Assembly (NCBI RefSeq): GCF_025642135.1
Contig: NZ_CP106793.1
Location: 8,990,162 to 9,054,161, forward strand
Reading direction: 5' to 3'
DNA: 64,000 nucleotides
From: Streptomyces cynarae
Lineage (GTDB): Bacteria > Actinomycetota > Actinomycetes > Streptomycetales > Streptomycetaceae
A model generated the notes under the pieces. The model did no database searches. It had not been told where the DNA came from and saw only the letters and a program-made list of their open reading frames with translations. Positions 17,263 through 25,618 of this stretch are shown here, piece by piece (positions within the stretch are counted from its first letter, which is position 1; each line of letters begins with the position of its first letter). The position numbers were made by a program, and so were the translations under genes.

Positions 17263-17590
17263 TCAGGTGCCGAAGCGGGCGACGTCGCTGGGGGAGAGGT
17301 CGGGGCGGGCACGGTGTAGGCGTGCGGGATGGCGCCACCGGCCTGAGGCGTCGCGGGCGACGTCGACGCCCAGTTCGACAACCAACTCGGGTTCCACCAG
17401 CGTGACGTCCAGCGTCTCGCGGCTGCCCCACCTGGCGGAGAACGACCAGCCCGTCCATGGATGACCGTGCCGCGCCGGGGCGAGTAGCCCGGTGACCGTG
17501 CTGCTCGTTGTCTCGGCGAGAGCGGTGGTGCGGCCGGTGTACTGAAGGCGGCCGCGGTCGTCGTACCTGCCGAGCAGCAGGGTACGCCGC
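17263..17590 (-). pseudogene. C-terminal fragment of ATP-dependent DNA ligase
   Basis: The reverse frame reads TLLLGRYDDRGRLQYTGRTT, then WTGWSFSARWGSRETLDVTL, VEPELVVELGVDVA and RWRHPARLHRARPDLSPSDV before a stop. This is the OB-fold end of actinomycete ATP-dependent DNA ligases. The nucleotidyltransferase part with its KxDG motif is absent; the fragment abuts an integrase remnant near 17588. Confidence 0.75.
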
Positions 17591-17850
17591 GTCGAACAGG
17601 GCCTGGACCTCGTCGTAGGTCAGTGGCCGGCGCCGGGGGGTCGCCCTCGTACTCCAGCGTGTGTACCACCGTGTTGGCTTCGTGGAAGACGACCTGAGGT
17701 GCCTGCCCGAACCGCTCCCGGCAGGTATCCACCCATCCCTACCGGCGGTCCAGCAGGTACTCCACGATTAGGGTGATCGTCACCTCGTACGCCCGCGCCG
17801 TCGACGTCCGGATCGGATTGGCGCCGCTGCGCAGGTGCATTTGAACCGGA
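17585..17850 (-). pseudogene. Tyrosine integrase N-terminal remnant
   Basis: In broken frames the reverse strand gives ARAYEVTITLIVEYLLDRR, an in-frame stop where a Tyr-Gly is expected, VVFHEANTVVHTLEYEGD, and RPLTYDEVQALFDAA. These belong to the SAM-like N-terminal part of a Streptomyces site-specific integrase. The catalytic domain is replaced by the ligase fragment. A stop and a frameshift confirm inactivity. Confidence 0.6.
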
Positions 17851-17883
17851 CCGTGCCCTTTCGGGCGGCCCTACGCTGGATGC

Positions 17884-18270
17884 ATGGGTGTGGGCAGCCG
17901 CTTCCACCTTGACCAGGACGGCCACTCCGTCACGGTCCAGTCGGCACGCGCCTCAGGCTCGGTGGAGGTGCTGGTCGACGGGAAGGTGGTCGGCCAGGGA
18001 CAGGTACCGGGGGCGGGTACCGCCGTGCTGCGTGCCGAATTCCCGGGAGATCCGCCGCGTCCTGTGACTATCAGGCTGGGAGAGATGGGCGGGGTGGTCC
18101 TGTGTGAGATGGAGGTCGACCGGGCTCGTTACCTCATGCCGCGGGTCCCGCTGCTACCGGAGCGGCCGCCTGCCTGGCGGCCCCCTCCACATCCCTTCCT
18201 GCGCTTGGGCAAGTCGCTTCGCAAGGCCGTGCTCCGAGCCGTGCGCAGGTGTCCTCTCCGCGGGCGCTGA
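17884..18270 (+). CDS. Conserved hypothetical protein, possibly leaderless
   Basis: A 128-residue protein with a beta-rich N-terminal part (SVEVLVDGKVVGQGQVPGAG) and a basic, proline-rich tail. TACGCT (a good actinomycete -10) ends about eight bases before the ATG, and no ribosome site is present, so the message may be leaderless. No domain is recognised. It stands alone between degraded genes. Confidence 0.55.
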   Translation: MGVGSRFHLDQDGHSVTVQSARASGSVEVLVDGKVVGQGQVPGAGTAVLRAEFPGDPPRPVTIRLGEMGGVVLCEMEVDRARYLMPRVPLLPERPPAWRPPPHPFLRLGKSLRKAVLRAVRRCPLRGR

Positions 18271-18348
18271 CTTCCAACCAGTCTCTGCTCGGACGTCCCC
18301 GCGGCTCGTCAGTCCGCGTCAGCTCACCGGGCAGGTGTTCTCCTGAGG

Positions 18349-19068
18349 TCAGCTGAAGTGCACATCGCTGAGGTCGATCGAGACCATGACCTGCTCGAGG
18401 ATGGGAGAGCCATGTGCGTCGCGGCGGTATGCCCGGCGCTTGGTGGGCAGCACGATGCCGTCCGCTTCCACGAAGTCGTAGACGTACTGCGCGGCCGGGA
18501 ATGCGCCCGCCACGTCGACGTGATAGTCGTGTCGGCGCAGCAGCCGGTCGGGGCCGAAGTAGAAGTTCTGGTGGGTGCTGTGGCTGGCGATGTCGGGCGG
18601 GAACGCGGCGCGCAGTCCCCGCCACAGTTCGTCTCCTTCCCGCCATGGTTCGATCTCGGTGACCGTGAAGCCGGGCATGGCCAGCAGGAACGGGGTGGTG
18701 AGATAGGTCCACAGGGCGTAACCGTTGAAGTAGGCGCGGTCCAGCGGGTCCCAGGGGGTCTCCAGGGTGTGGCCTGTGAAGGATGACCGTGGGTTCTCGC
18801 GTGCAGCCACCACTCGCCCGTCGAGCTTGTCGATGCTCACACGTCCGGGCGTGAAGTCGGTCTTCTGGTCGGGGGCGCCGAAGGGTCTGACCGAGGCGTG
18901 CTCCTCGTGGAGGAGAACGGTCATCTCGCGGGGCGCGGGATCCTGCGGCAGGCCTTTGGCGGCGAAGAGCTGACCGCCGCTGACAAGGGTGGCTCGCGCC
19001 TGGGTCAGCTGGCGCCAGCGCATGTTCCCGCCGTGGGCTTTGATCGACTCGGTGAGTAGTTCGTTCAT
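18349..19068 (-). CDS. Conserved hypothetical protein
   Basis: A 239-residue protein without signal peptide or membrane segment. The start at 19068 has CAGGAG just upstream. It belongs to a conserved bacterial family of unknown function recognised by AHGGNMRWRQL near the start, TPWDPLDRAYFNGYALWTYL in the middle and a YDFVEADGIVLPTKRRAY stretch; the beta-rich pattern recalls LolA-like lipid-binding folds, which is speculative. It lies upstream of a DJ-1-like gene on the opposite side of 124 bp. Confidence 0.75.
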   Translation of the reverse strand: MNELLTESIKAHGGNMRWRQLTQARATLVSGGQLFAAKGLPQDPAPREMTVLLHEEHASVRPFGAPDQKTDFTPGRVSIDKLDGRVVAARENPRSSFTGHTLETPWDPLDRAYFNGYALWTYLTTPFLLAMPGFTVTEIEPWREGDELWRGLRAAFPPDIASHSTHQNFYFGPDRLLRRHDYHVDVAGAFPAAQYVYDFVEADGIVLPTKRRAYRRDAHGSPILEQVMVSIDLSDVHFS

Positions 19069-19192
19069 CTGGTCTCCTGAGGGGGACGACCGCGCTACGT
19101 CCGAGGGCTCCGGGCCGGGGGACGGTGCGGTCGGCACAGGCAGTTCGTCATTCCGACAACCGCTCGTGACCAGCAGCCACGATCACGGGACG

Positions 19193-19801
19193 TCAGTGCA
19201 GTGCGAGCGCTCCCGTCTGGACGGCGCGCAGGGCGCGATCGACGGTCTCCTGGTTTTCGCCTACGGGAGCCACGTAGTTGACGACTTCGCGTGCGGCCTC
19301 TTCCCCGAGTGTCCGGGTGATCACCCAGGTGGCGAGGTACTGGGACGCCAGGCAACCACCCGCTGTGGCAATGTTCCCCTCGGCGTGGAACGGCGTGTCC
19401 AGCACGGTGACGCCGCGGGCTTCGACGAACGGCCGGCTCTTCCTGTCCGTGCACGCCGGCATGCCCTCCAGCAGCCCCAGCCGGGCAAGCACCAGCGCGC
19501 CGGAGCACTGCGCGCCGATCAGCTGGCGTGAAGGGTCGAGCCGCAGCCGGGAGACCAGCTCATCGTCGGCGACCACGTCCCGCGTCTTCACGCCGCTGCC
19601 GATCAGCACGACCTCGGCCTCGGGCACGAACTCCATCGGGCGCTGCCCGGTCACCTCGACGCCGCTCATCGACGTGACCACCGGCGTCGGCGTCGTGATG
19701 AAGGCTTCCAGGCCGTCCTCACGGCACCGGTTGATCAGCGCGGAAGCGATGAAGCTGTCCAGTTCGTTGAATCCGTCGTAGGTGACCACGGCTACCTGCA
19801 T
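19193..19801 (-). CDS. DJ-1/PfpI-family protein
   Basis: A 202-residue flavodoxin-like protein. GAQCSGALVLARLG is the cysteine nucleophile elbow of the DJ-1/PfpI superfamily. It starts with QVAVVTYDGFNELDSF, typical of the glutamine-amidotransferase-like branch also found in AraC regulators, but has no helix-turn-helix. AAGGAG lies five bases before ATG 19801. It may be an isonitrile-hydratase- or glyoxalase-type enzyme; the activity cannot be assigned. Confidence 0.85.
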   Translation of the reverse strand: MQVAVVTYDGFNELDSFIASALINRCREDGLEAFITTPTPVVTSMSGVEVTGQRPMEFVPEAEVVLIGSGVKTRDVVADDELVSRLRLDPSRQLIGAQCSGALVLARLGLLEGMPACTDRKSRPFVEARGVTVLDTPFHAEGNIATAGGCLASQYLATWVITRTLGEEAAREVVNYVAPVGENQETVDRALRAVQTGALALH

Positions 19802-19954
19802 CACATCTCCTTAAGGCGCGGCGTGAGATCTGCGCTCTTGCCCGGCGCGCCGTTCCGGGGCGAGAGCTGGGTCAGCGCCCGACCCAGGTGGGGCAACCGC
19901 ACCATGCGGCCGCGGGTCACCAGCGTGGGGCGCCGTCGGCAAGCTGGAGTTCGC

Positions 19955-20070
19955 CCCGGCCGAAGGAGCAGCTCCGCGTCCAGGACCCTCAGGCCTGTCG
20001 GGGATTGGTGGAACAGGGCTTCCAGTACTGCCGCGCCATCGAAGGGCGAGATGGCTTCGTTGTGCGCCAC
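19955..20070 (-). pseudogene. N-terminal scrap of a PAS/SpoIIE-type phosphatase
   Basis: From GTG 20070 the reverse frame reads EAISPFDGAAVLEALFHQSP and TGLRVLDAELLLRP, like the first PAS segment of Streptomyces SpoIIE-family PP2C phosphatases. The rest (several hundred residues) is absent; the frame runs on without similarity to 19804. Confidence 0.45.
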
Positions 20071-20181
20071 GGATGTCCGCCACCCCCGTCCAGCCTGCTC
20101 CTCACTCCTGCGCGCCGCTCCCTTGCATCGCGCGACGTGCCCGGACATGCCGCTGCCGTTGCGGTCGCAGCCCGCCGCTGT

Positions 20182-20661
20182 TTATGACGCCTGCACTGGA
20201 CCGGAGCGGTCCCAGCCAGGGGTCGTCTCTTCCCGGTGGATGTCCTCGGCGTGGACCCGCTCGCCGCAGGCCTCGCAGACCGTGTGGGTGACGAGTTCGT
20301 GGTCCCGGTGGAGGAGCCGGACGGGCGGTGAGGTGACGGCCCAGCGATCGCCCCAGCCGATGAGCTCGCGGGTGATGCCGGCCAGGTCGCGTCCTGCCTC
20401 GGTCAGGTAGTAGCCGCTGTGGCGTGCGTCGTCCGGCAGTGGGCGCCGTTCGAGGACGCCGCTCTCCACCAGCGCCTTCAGGCGTGCCGCCAGACGGTCC
20501 GTGGGGGCGCCGGTGTTCCTGGCGATCTGCCGGAACCGGTGGTTGCCGAGCATGACCTCGCGGATCGCCGGCAGAGCCCATCGGTCGCCGACGATCTGCA
20601 GGGCGGCGGTGAGCGAGCAGGGGCGTCCGGTCATGTCCTGGGGATCGATGCGTGTGGTCAC
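20182..20661 (-). CDS. HxlR-family transcriptional regulator
   Basis: A 159-residue winged-helix protein from GTG 20661; ATG 20634 is an alternative. SLTAALQIVGDRWALPAIRE is the family signature, followed by FRQIARNTGAPTDRLAARLK (recognition helix). A C-terminal CEACGERV may bind metal or be redox active. It is divergent from an MFS gene, with a GGTTTG-N5-CAAACC site between, and probably controls that pump. Confidence 0.88.
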   Translation of the reverse strand: MTTRIDPQDMTGRPCSLTAALQIVGDRWALPAIREVMLGNHRFRQIARNTGAPTDRLAARLKALVESGVLERRPLPDDARHSGYYLTEAGRDLAGITRELIGWGDRWAVTSPPVRLLHRDHELVTHTVCEACGERVHAEDIHREETTPGWDRSGPVQAS

Positions 20662-20683
20662 GGACCCAGTATCACCTCGCGAT

Positions 20684-20700
20684 GGTTTGAGTTCCAAACC
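20684..20700. promoter_or_regulatory. Candidate HxlR operator
   Basis: GGTTTG (20684-20689) and CAAACC (20695-20700) are perfect inverted arms around AGTTC. The site lies 23 bp upstream of the hxlR start and 22 bp before the MFS start. A related TTGGATTTCCAA lies just inside the MFS gene (about 20733). Confidence 0.6.
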
Positions 20701-20721
20701 GCCCCATGGTTCACTAGCGCC

Positions 20722-22176
20722 ATGCCCATGACGCTTGGATTTCCAAAGCATGCTCGAACCGCCACTGTGGTGGTCCTGGTGGCCGTCTTCATGACCAACC
20801 TGGACCTGTGGGTCGTCAACGTCGCCCTTCCGGCCATGGGAGCGAGCTTCTCCGGGGGCGGCAGCGGAGTGACCCTCGGTTCGCTGTCCTGGGTCCTCAA
20901 CGCCTACGCGATCACCTTCGCCGCGCTGCTGGTGGTGGCCGGGCGCGCCGGTGACCGCATAGGCCAGCGGCCGGTCTTCCTCACCGGGATCGCCGTCTTC
21001 ACCCTCGCGTCGCTGGGCTGTGCACTGGCCCCGAACCTGGGGACCCTCGTCGTGGCCCGGGTGGTGCAGGCCGTCGGGGCGTCCGCCCAGATCCCGACGT
21101 CCTTGGCCCTGCTGCTGGCGACAGTGCCGGCCGAACGCCGTACCCACGCCACCCGGAACTGGGCTGCGGTCGGAGGGCTCGCCGCGGCCGCCGGGCCCGT
21201 CGCCGGCGGCCTCCTGACCGAGGTGGACTGGAGGTGGGTCTTCGCGGTCAACGTGCCCATCGGCATCGCCGCGCTCATCGCAGGCCGATCGGCCCTGCCG
21301 AAGCCGCCGGCGCGGGAGACGGGACCGCTGCCCGACCTCCTCGGAGCCCTGCTGCTCATCTCGTCGGTCGCGGCATTGTCCGGGGCGCTGGTGCAGGCCC
21401 CCGACCGGGGCTGGACGAGCGGCGGGTCCGTACTGCTCCTGGCCGTTGCTGTGATCGGCGGCGCCGCGTTCGTCCTCAGGTCCCTGCGACACCCCCACCC
21501 GCTGTTCGAGCTGCACCTGCTACGGCTGCCGCGCTTCGGAGCGGCGAACTCGGGCAGCCTCGTGTTCGGCGTCGCCTTCGCGATCATGCTGCTGTCGAAC
21601 GTGCTGTGGTGCCAGGAGGTCTGGCACTGGAGCGCGCTGCGCACCGGTGTCGCCCTGGTCCCCGGTCCCGCCCTCGTGCCCGTCGTCACCCTTCTGACCG
21701 CCAGCGCCGCGCAGCGCTTCGGGCACGGTCCGCTGGTCGCCGCGGGCGGGTTGCTGTTCACCGGCGGCATGGTCTGGCGCGTGTGCTTCGCGTCCGTCAC
21801 GCCGGACTACCTGCGTGACCTGCTGCCCAGCCAGTTGTTGACCGGTACGGGCGTCGGCCTGGCTCTGGGCACGCTGGTGGCCGCCGGTGTGCACGCCCTG
21901 CCTGGGCACCGTGCGGCGACCGGGTCGGCGCTGGTCAACTCCGTCCGCCAGATCTCCGCCACGATCGGCGTGGCCGTCCTGGTCGCGGTGGTCGGCTCGC
22001 ACGTCGGTGCCGCCTCACGGCACGACTTCCGGATTGCCTGGTGGGCAGCCGCCGTACTGGGCCTGGCGACCTCGGCGATCGGTGTGCACCTCAGCCGCGG
22101 CGGCTCGGGCCGGACGGCGTCCGCCACGTCGAAGGAGCCCGAGGCGGATGCGCAGGCTCTGGCGGACGCGTCCTGA
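20722..22176 (+). CDS. MFS efflux transporter, DHA2 family
   Basis: A 484-residue membrane transporter. NLDLWVVNVALPAMG is the DHA2 form of motif D1, AGRAGDRIGQRPVFLTG is motif A, and GPVAGGLLTEVDWRWVFAVN holds motif C. About 14 hydrophobic helices are visible. The ATG at 20722 has no clear ribosome site; ATG 20728 is possible. It is divergent from the HxlR gene, which suggests inducible export of a toxic compound. Confidence 0.88.
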   Translation: MPMTLGFPKHARTATVVVLVAVFMTNLDLWVVNVALPAMGASFSGGGSGVTLGSLSWVLNAYAITFAALLVVAGRAGDRIGQRPVFLTGIAVFTLASLGCALAPNLGTLVVARVVQAVGASAQIPTSLALLLATVPAERRTHATRNWAAVGGLAAAAGPVAGGLLTEVDWRWVFAVNVPIGIAALIAGRSALPKPPARETGPLPDLLGALLLISSVAALSGALVQAPDRGWTSGGSVLLLAVAVIGGAAFVLRSLRHPHPLFELHLLRLPRFGAANSGSLVFGVAFAIMLLSNVLWCQEVWHWSALRTGVALVPGPALVPVVTLLTASAAQRFGHGPLVAAGGLLFTGGMVWRVCFASVTPDYLRDLLPSQLLTGTGVGLALGTLVAAGVHALPGHRAATGSALVNSVRQISATIGVAVLVAVVGSHVGAASRHDFRIAWWAAAVLGLATSAIGVHLSRGGSGRTASATSKEPEADAQALADAS

Positions 22177-22292
22177 CCGATCACTGTCCCATCGTGCGGC
22201 GGCAGTCGGGGCCGCCCCGGCAGGCTTGACCAGGTTCACAGGCGGCCCTGGACGCGGCGACCGCACCGCCGATGCACCGGCAGGGCCTCTTC

Positions 22293-23363
22293 CTACCCGT
22301 TGTCCCCGTCCCGGCCGTCTTCGAAGACGAAGAGCGGCTTGGTGCCGTGCGCGGGGGCCTCGGCGAGCGCGACGGCCTCGGGGAAGTGTTCGAGCGGGAA
22401 CGGCCGGCCTTGGGGGATGCTCAGGACCCCATCGGCGACGAGATCGCGCACCTGGGACAGCGCGCGCAGTGCGTCCTCAGGCGAGGTGGTGCCGAACCAG
22501 CGGTTCAGCCAGAAGCCTCGGACCGTTTTGGTCTCGTAGATGACCGAGCGTGCCTGGAGCGGGATCGTCAGCGCCGCCGGGTCGGTCTGCCGGTGGGTGG
22601 AGAGCGCGCCGTAGACCACGACCTCCCCGCCCGGAGCCAGTGCCTGGGACACCTGGGCGCCCACCGGGCCCGCGACACAGTCGATGGCCTTCCGCACGCC
22701 GGCCGGTCCCGCCGTCTCGGTGACGCGCTGCAACAGGTCCTCGTCCTCAGTGCAGATGACCTCGTCCCCACCGAGCGCTTCGATCTCCTCGACGGCGGCT
22801 CGTCGCCGCACGACGTTGATCGTGCGGATACCCAGATGCCTGGACAGCTGGATGACGAGCCGGCCGACGGTGGAGCCCGCGGCCGTCTGCAGCAGCCATT
22901 CGCCCGGCTGTACGTCGAGTTCCCGCGTGACGAGGAGCAAAGCGGTCAACGGGTTGACGGCGAGCTGGCAGACACTGGAGTCGCTCAGGTCCTCGGGGAC
23001 CGGCAGGAGCCTTTGCGTGTCGGCGACGAGGTACTCCTGCCAGGTGCCGACCACAGGGGGGCCGGGTACCGCGGGGACCGCGGCGACCACCACACGCTCG
23101 CCGACCGTCGGTCCTTCGGTGTCCGGGCCCAGGACCGCAACACGGCCCACGCACTCCATGGCGCCCCCGACAGCGGGGAATCCGGGGGAAAAACCGTAGC
23201 GGCCGCGCAGCACGTGCAGATCACTGGCGTGAATCGGAGTCGCCTTCACACGGACCAGCGCCTGACCGGCTTTCGGCGTGGGAACAGGCCGGGATTCCAG
23301 CCGCAGGACGTCGGTGGGCTCGCCGGCCTTCACGGCCACGAGCGCGCGCATGAATCGAGGCAT
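22293..23363 (-). CDS. Medium-chain reductase, 2-enoyl thioester reductase-like
   Basis: A 356-residue NAD(P)H-dependent reductase of the medium-chain family. AAGSTVGRLVIQLSRHLG is the nucleotide-binding loop, followed by TINVVRRR (the second strand of the MECR/ETR type), and QLAVNPLTALLL and RGFWLNRWF are also shared with enoyl reductases. The zinc ligands of alcohol dehydrogenases are missing. GAAGGG precedes ATG 23363. It probably reduces an activated double bond; the physiological substrate is unknown. It stands alone. Confidence 0.8.
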   Translation of the reverse strand: MPRFMRALVAVKAGEPTDVLRLESRPVPTPKAGQALVRVKATPIHASDLHVLRGRYGFSPGFPAVGGAMECVGRVAVLGPDTEGPTVGERVVVAAVPAVPGPPVVGTWQEYLVADTQRLLPVPEDLSDSSVCQLAVNPLTALLLVTRELDVQPGEWLLQTAAGSTVGRLVIQLSRHLGIRTINVVRRRAAVEEIEALGGDEVICTEDEDLLQRVTETAGPAGVRKAIDCVAGPVGAQVSQALAPGGEVVVYGALSTHRQTDPAALTIPLQARSVIYETKTVRGFWLNRWFGTTSPEDALRALSQVRDLVADGVLSIPQGRPFPLEHFPEAVALAEAPAHGTKPLFVFEDGRDGDNG

Positions 23364-23591
23364 GAGCGACCCTTCGTCTCTCAGCACCCGAGAAGTTCGA
23401 CGCGATGCCGACGCCGGCATCCTCATTAGCACCGAGCTGTCATCGGCGTCGCCCTCTGCAGGCCTTCACCCGCTCACTCAGGATGACCAGGATGACCGTG
23501 AAGCACCGAGGCCCCGTGATCAGGGCCACTCGCCGCAGCCCCCTCTAAGCGCAGATATGAGTCCTCTCATTTCACGCTACGCCCGGATCCG

Positions 23592-23640
23592 GAAAGATTC
23601 CCACCAGCGTGACGTCCAGCGTTTCCCGGCTGCCCCAGCC
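23592..23640 (-). pseudogene. Second copy of a DNA ligase scrap
   Basis: The reverse strand reads GWGSRETLDVTLV, the same text as in the ligase fragment at 17263-17590, and the DNA matches it closely for about 38 bp (17397-17434 versus 23601-23638). Beyond that both flanks differ. Confidence 0.55.
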
Positions 23641-23684
23641 TGCGCCCCCTGCACCGCGGGCCTGCTCGCCTCCCGCCCGAGCAC

Positions 23685-23910
23685 GGTGGACGTCCAGCGG
23701 CTGCGGGCCATCCCAGGACGACCGGTCTCGGCCTTCGAAGTAGGCCCCGGTTGCGTCTTCGCCAACCGCTGCACCTTCGCCCAGGACCGCTGCCGCACCG
23801 AACGCCCGCAACTCCGCGTCGTGGACCAGCACGAAGTGGCGTGCCACCGGGCCGAGGAACTGCACGGGCGCCTCCCGTTGGACGCCCCGCAACGATCGGA
23901 GACGACATGA
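23685..23910 (+). pseudogene. C-terminal fragment of OppD/DppD transporter ATPase
   Basis: The frame reads RLRAIPGRPVSAFEVGPGCV, FANRCTFAQDRCRTERPQL and HEVACHRAEEL, the cysteine-rich oligopeptide-transporter C-terminal domain (C...C.....C). The Walker motifs and all upstream parts are gone. Its TGA overlaps the ATG of the next gene, keeping the ancestral operon order. Confidence 0.75.
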
Positions 23911-24515
23911 CCCCGCTGCTGCGCGTGGAGCACCTGCGCAAGGTCTTCCCCTCGCCCCGAGCCACGGACGCAGAAGGCTTCATCGCCGTGGACGACGTGT
24001 CGTTCGCGCTGCCTCCCGGCGGCTCCCTGGCCGTGGTAGGGGAGTCCGGATCCGGCAAGACCACCGTCGCCAGGATGATCGCCGGCCTGGAGACGCCCAC
24101 CTTCGGTCTCATCGGATACGACGGCACGGCCCGGGCCACCGGCCGTGCCCATCATCGGGAGCGCAGGACGCGGGCCCGCGAGGTGCAGATGGTCTTCCAG
24201 GACCCCTACACCTCGCTCGACCCGCACCAGAGCGTGGCCGCGGCCATCGGGGAGATCCTGCGCGTCCACTTCCCCGAGGAGAGCGCCCACCACGGCGAAC
24301 GCGTCCAGCAGCTCCTGCAGCAGGTGGGCCTCGACGAGCGCCAGGGAGCGGCCCGGCCCCGAGCGCTCTCGGGCGGCCAGCGGCAGCGTGCCGCCATCGC
24401 CCGGGCGCTGGCGCTGCGGCGGCCCCGGCTGCTGATCCTCGACGAGGCGGTGGCCGCGCTCGACGTCAGCGTCCAGGCCCAGATCATCAACCTGCTCGCC
24501 GACCTGCGGCGGTGG
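23907..24515 (+). pseudogene. Truncated OppF/DppF ABC transporter ATPase
   Basis: From ATG 23907 the protein shows Walker A GESGSGKTT, the Q-loop VFQDPYTSLDP, the signature LSGGQRQR and Walker B LLILDEAVAALD. After LLADLRR at about residue 202 the similarity stops, where the H-loop and C-terminal domain should follow, and an inverted IS110 fragment begins. The ATPase is therefore probably non-functional, and no permease genes are present. Confidence 0.8.
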
Positions 24516-24725
24516 GAAACAGGCTCATGTCCGGGTCCAGTTCGGCGAGCGGGACCGGTGCGGTGCCGGCGCCGACACCGGGTATCGCATCGAGCCGGGC
24601 CACCAGCGACGGACCCGGCCGGGAGGCGCTGTCGGCGGGGCCGGGCAGGTCGTCGATCGCGGCGGTGATCCGCTGCGTGAGCCGGTCGATCTGTGCGGTG
24701 ATGTGGTCGATGCTGTCCAGCAGGG
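24508..24725 (-). pseudogene. IS110-family transposase, central fragment
   Basis: The reverse strand reads HITAQIDRLTQRITAAIDDL, then LVARLDAIPGVGAGTAPVPL and AELDPDMSLFPT. This is the helical linker and IPGVG start of the Transposase_20 domain of IS110/IS116/IS902 enzymes. Both ends are missing. It abuts the truncated transporter gene. Confidence 0.7.
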
Positions 24726-24726
24726 T

Positions 24727-24845
24727 CTGTCAAGCTCGTCGCTCGCAACGCCTTCGGTTTTCGCAACGCCGACGACCAACGACTACGGACACAGCGTCAC
24801 CACACGCCGGGCCCGCGGACACCTCCGCGCCGCTCAACTTTCAAG
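24727..24845 (+). pseudogene. ISL3-type transposase C-terminal scrap
   Basis: KLVARNAFGFRNADDQRLRT followed, after a one-base shift, by TTRRARGHLRAAQL is typical of the end of ISL3-family transposases. It is directly joined to the IS110 piece. Confidence 0.5.
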
Positions 24846-24899
24846 ACCACCCATAGTCTCTTCGGCCAGTGGCTCGCTGGCGTTCTCCCCACTGCCGGC

Positions 24900-25335
24900 G
24901 GAGGAGACGGCCGGGAGGTAGTCGTCGGCACCGAGTTCGTCCCACGGCGGTCCAACGGTTATCGCACTCGCGGCTGGAAGATCCACGTGGCCGACCTCGC
25001 CAGCGAGGCCGGCCTCGAGATCACCGTGTGTCACCTGCCGCCCGGCACATCGAAGTGGAACAACATCGAGCACGGCTGTTCTCCCACATCACCATGACTG
25101 GCGCGGCAGACCCTGACCAGCGATGAAGTCATGCTCCAAACCATCGCTGCGACCACCAGCCGCACCGATCTCACCGTCCATGCCGAACTCGACAGCGGTG
25201 AATACCCCACCGGCATCCGCGTCAGCGACGACGAGATCGCCGCTCTGTCTGCCCATCACTCGCCATCGCTCCCACGGCGACAGGAACTACACCCTCCACC
25301 CCGAGCTTCCGATGCACGCGGCGACCACGGGCAGC
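24900..25335 (+). pseudogene. ISAzo13-family transposase C-terminal remnant
   Basis: Across several frames the text NGYRTRGWKIHVADLASEAG, LEITVCHLPPGTSKWNNIEH, LFSHITM, TIAATTSRTDLTVHAELDSG and SHGDRNYTLHPEL appears. GTSKWN.IEHRLFSHI is a hallmark of ISAzo13-type DDE transposases. At least two frameshifts and one stop show decay. Confidence 0.7.
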
Positions 25336-25429
25336 ACACCGGACGAGGCCCTGGCGGCCAGACCGACTCGCCTCACGCGTCGTTCGCTCCAGGACCCGAG
25401 GTTCACGCGAGCAAGTGCTCCGCACACGT

Positions 25430-25618
25430 CGAGGGCACGAGCGCCTGGTGGCCCCTGGCGCAGGTGCCAAAGCCAAGCTCGCCTCAGCCGACCGGGTCCT
25501 GGTCACTGTGCCCCACCTGCGAAAACTCGGTACCTTGGACTTCCTGGGCCAGCTTTTCAACACCACCGCCATCGGGCCGACCGCCCGGCTGGGCAGTTGC
25601 TCGCTGAACTGCGGGTAG
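25430..25618 (+). pseudogene. IS5-like transposase N-terminal helix-turn-helix scrap
   Basis: The frame ending at 25618 contains KLASADRVLVTVPHLRKLGT and LDFLGQLFNTT, which resembles the N-terminal domain of DDE endonuclease transposases (typical text DRVL.TL.YLR......LA.LFGV). It stops where the catalytic part should begin. Confidence 0.45.

Noticed and set aside
20182..21516. A 444-residue product starting at 21516 on the minus strand
   Set aside because: The part upstream of 20661 is a shadow of the divergent MFS gene; only the HxlR domain downstream is credible.
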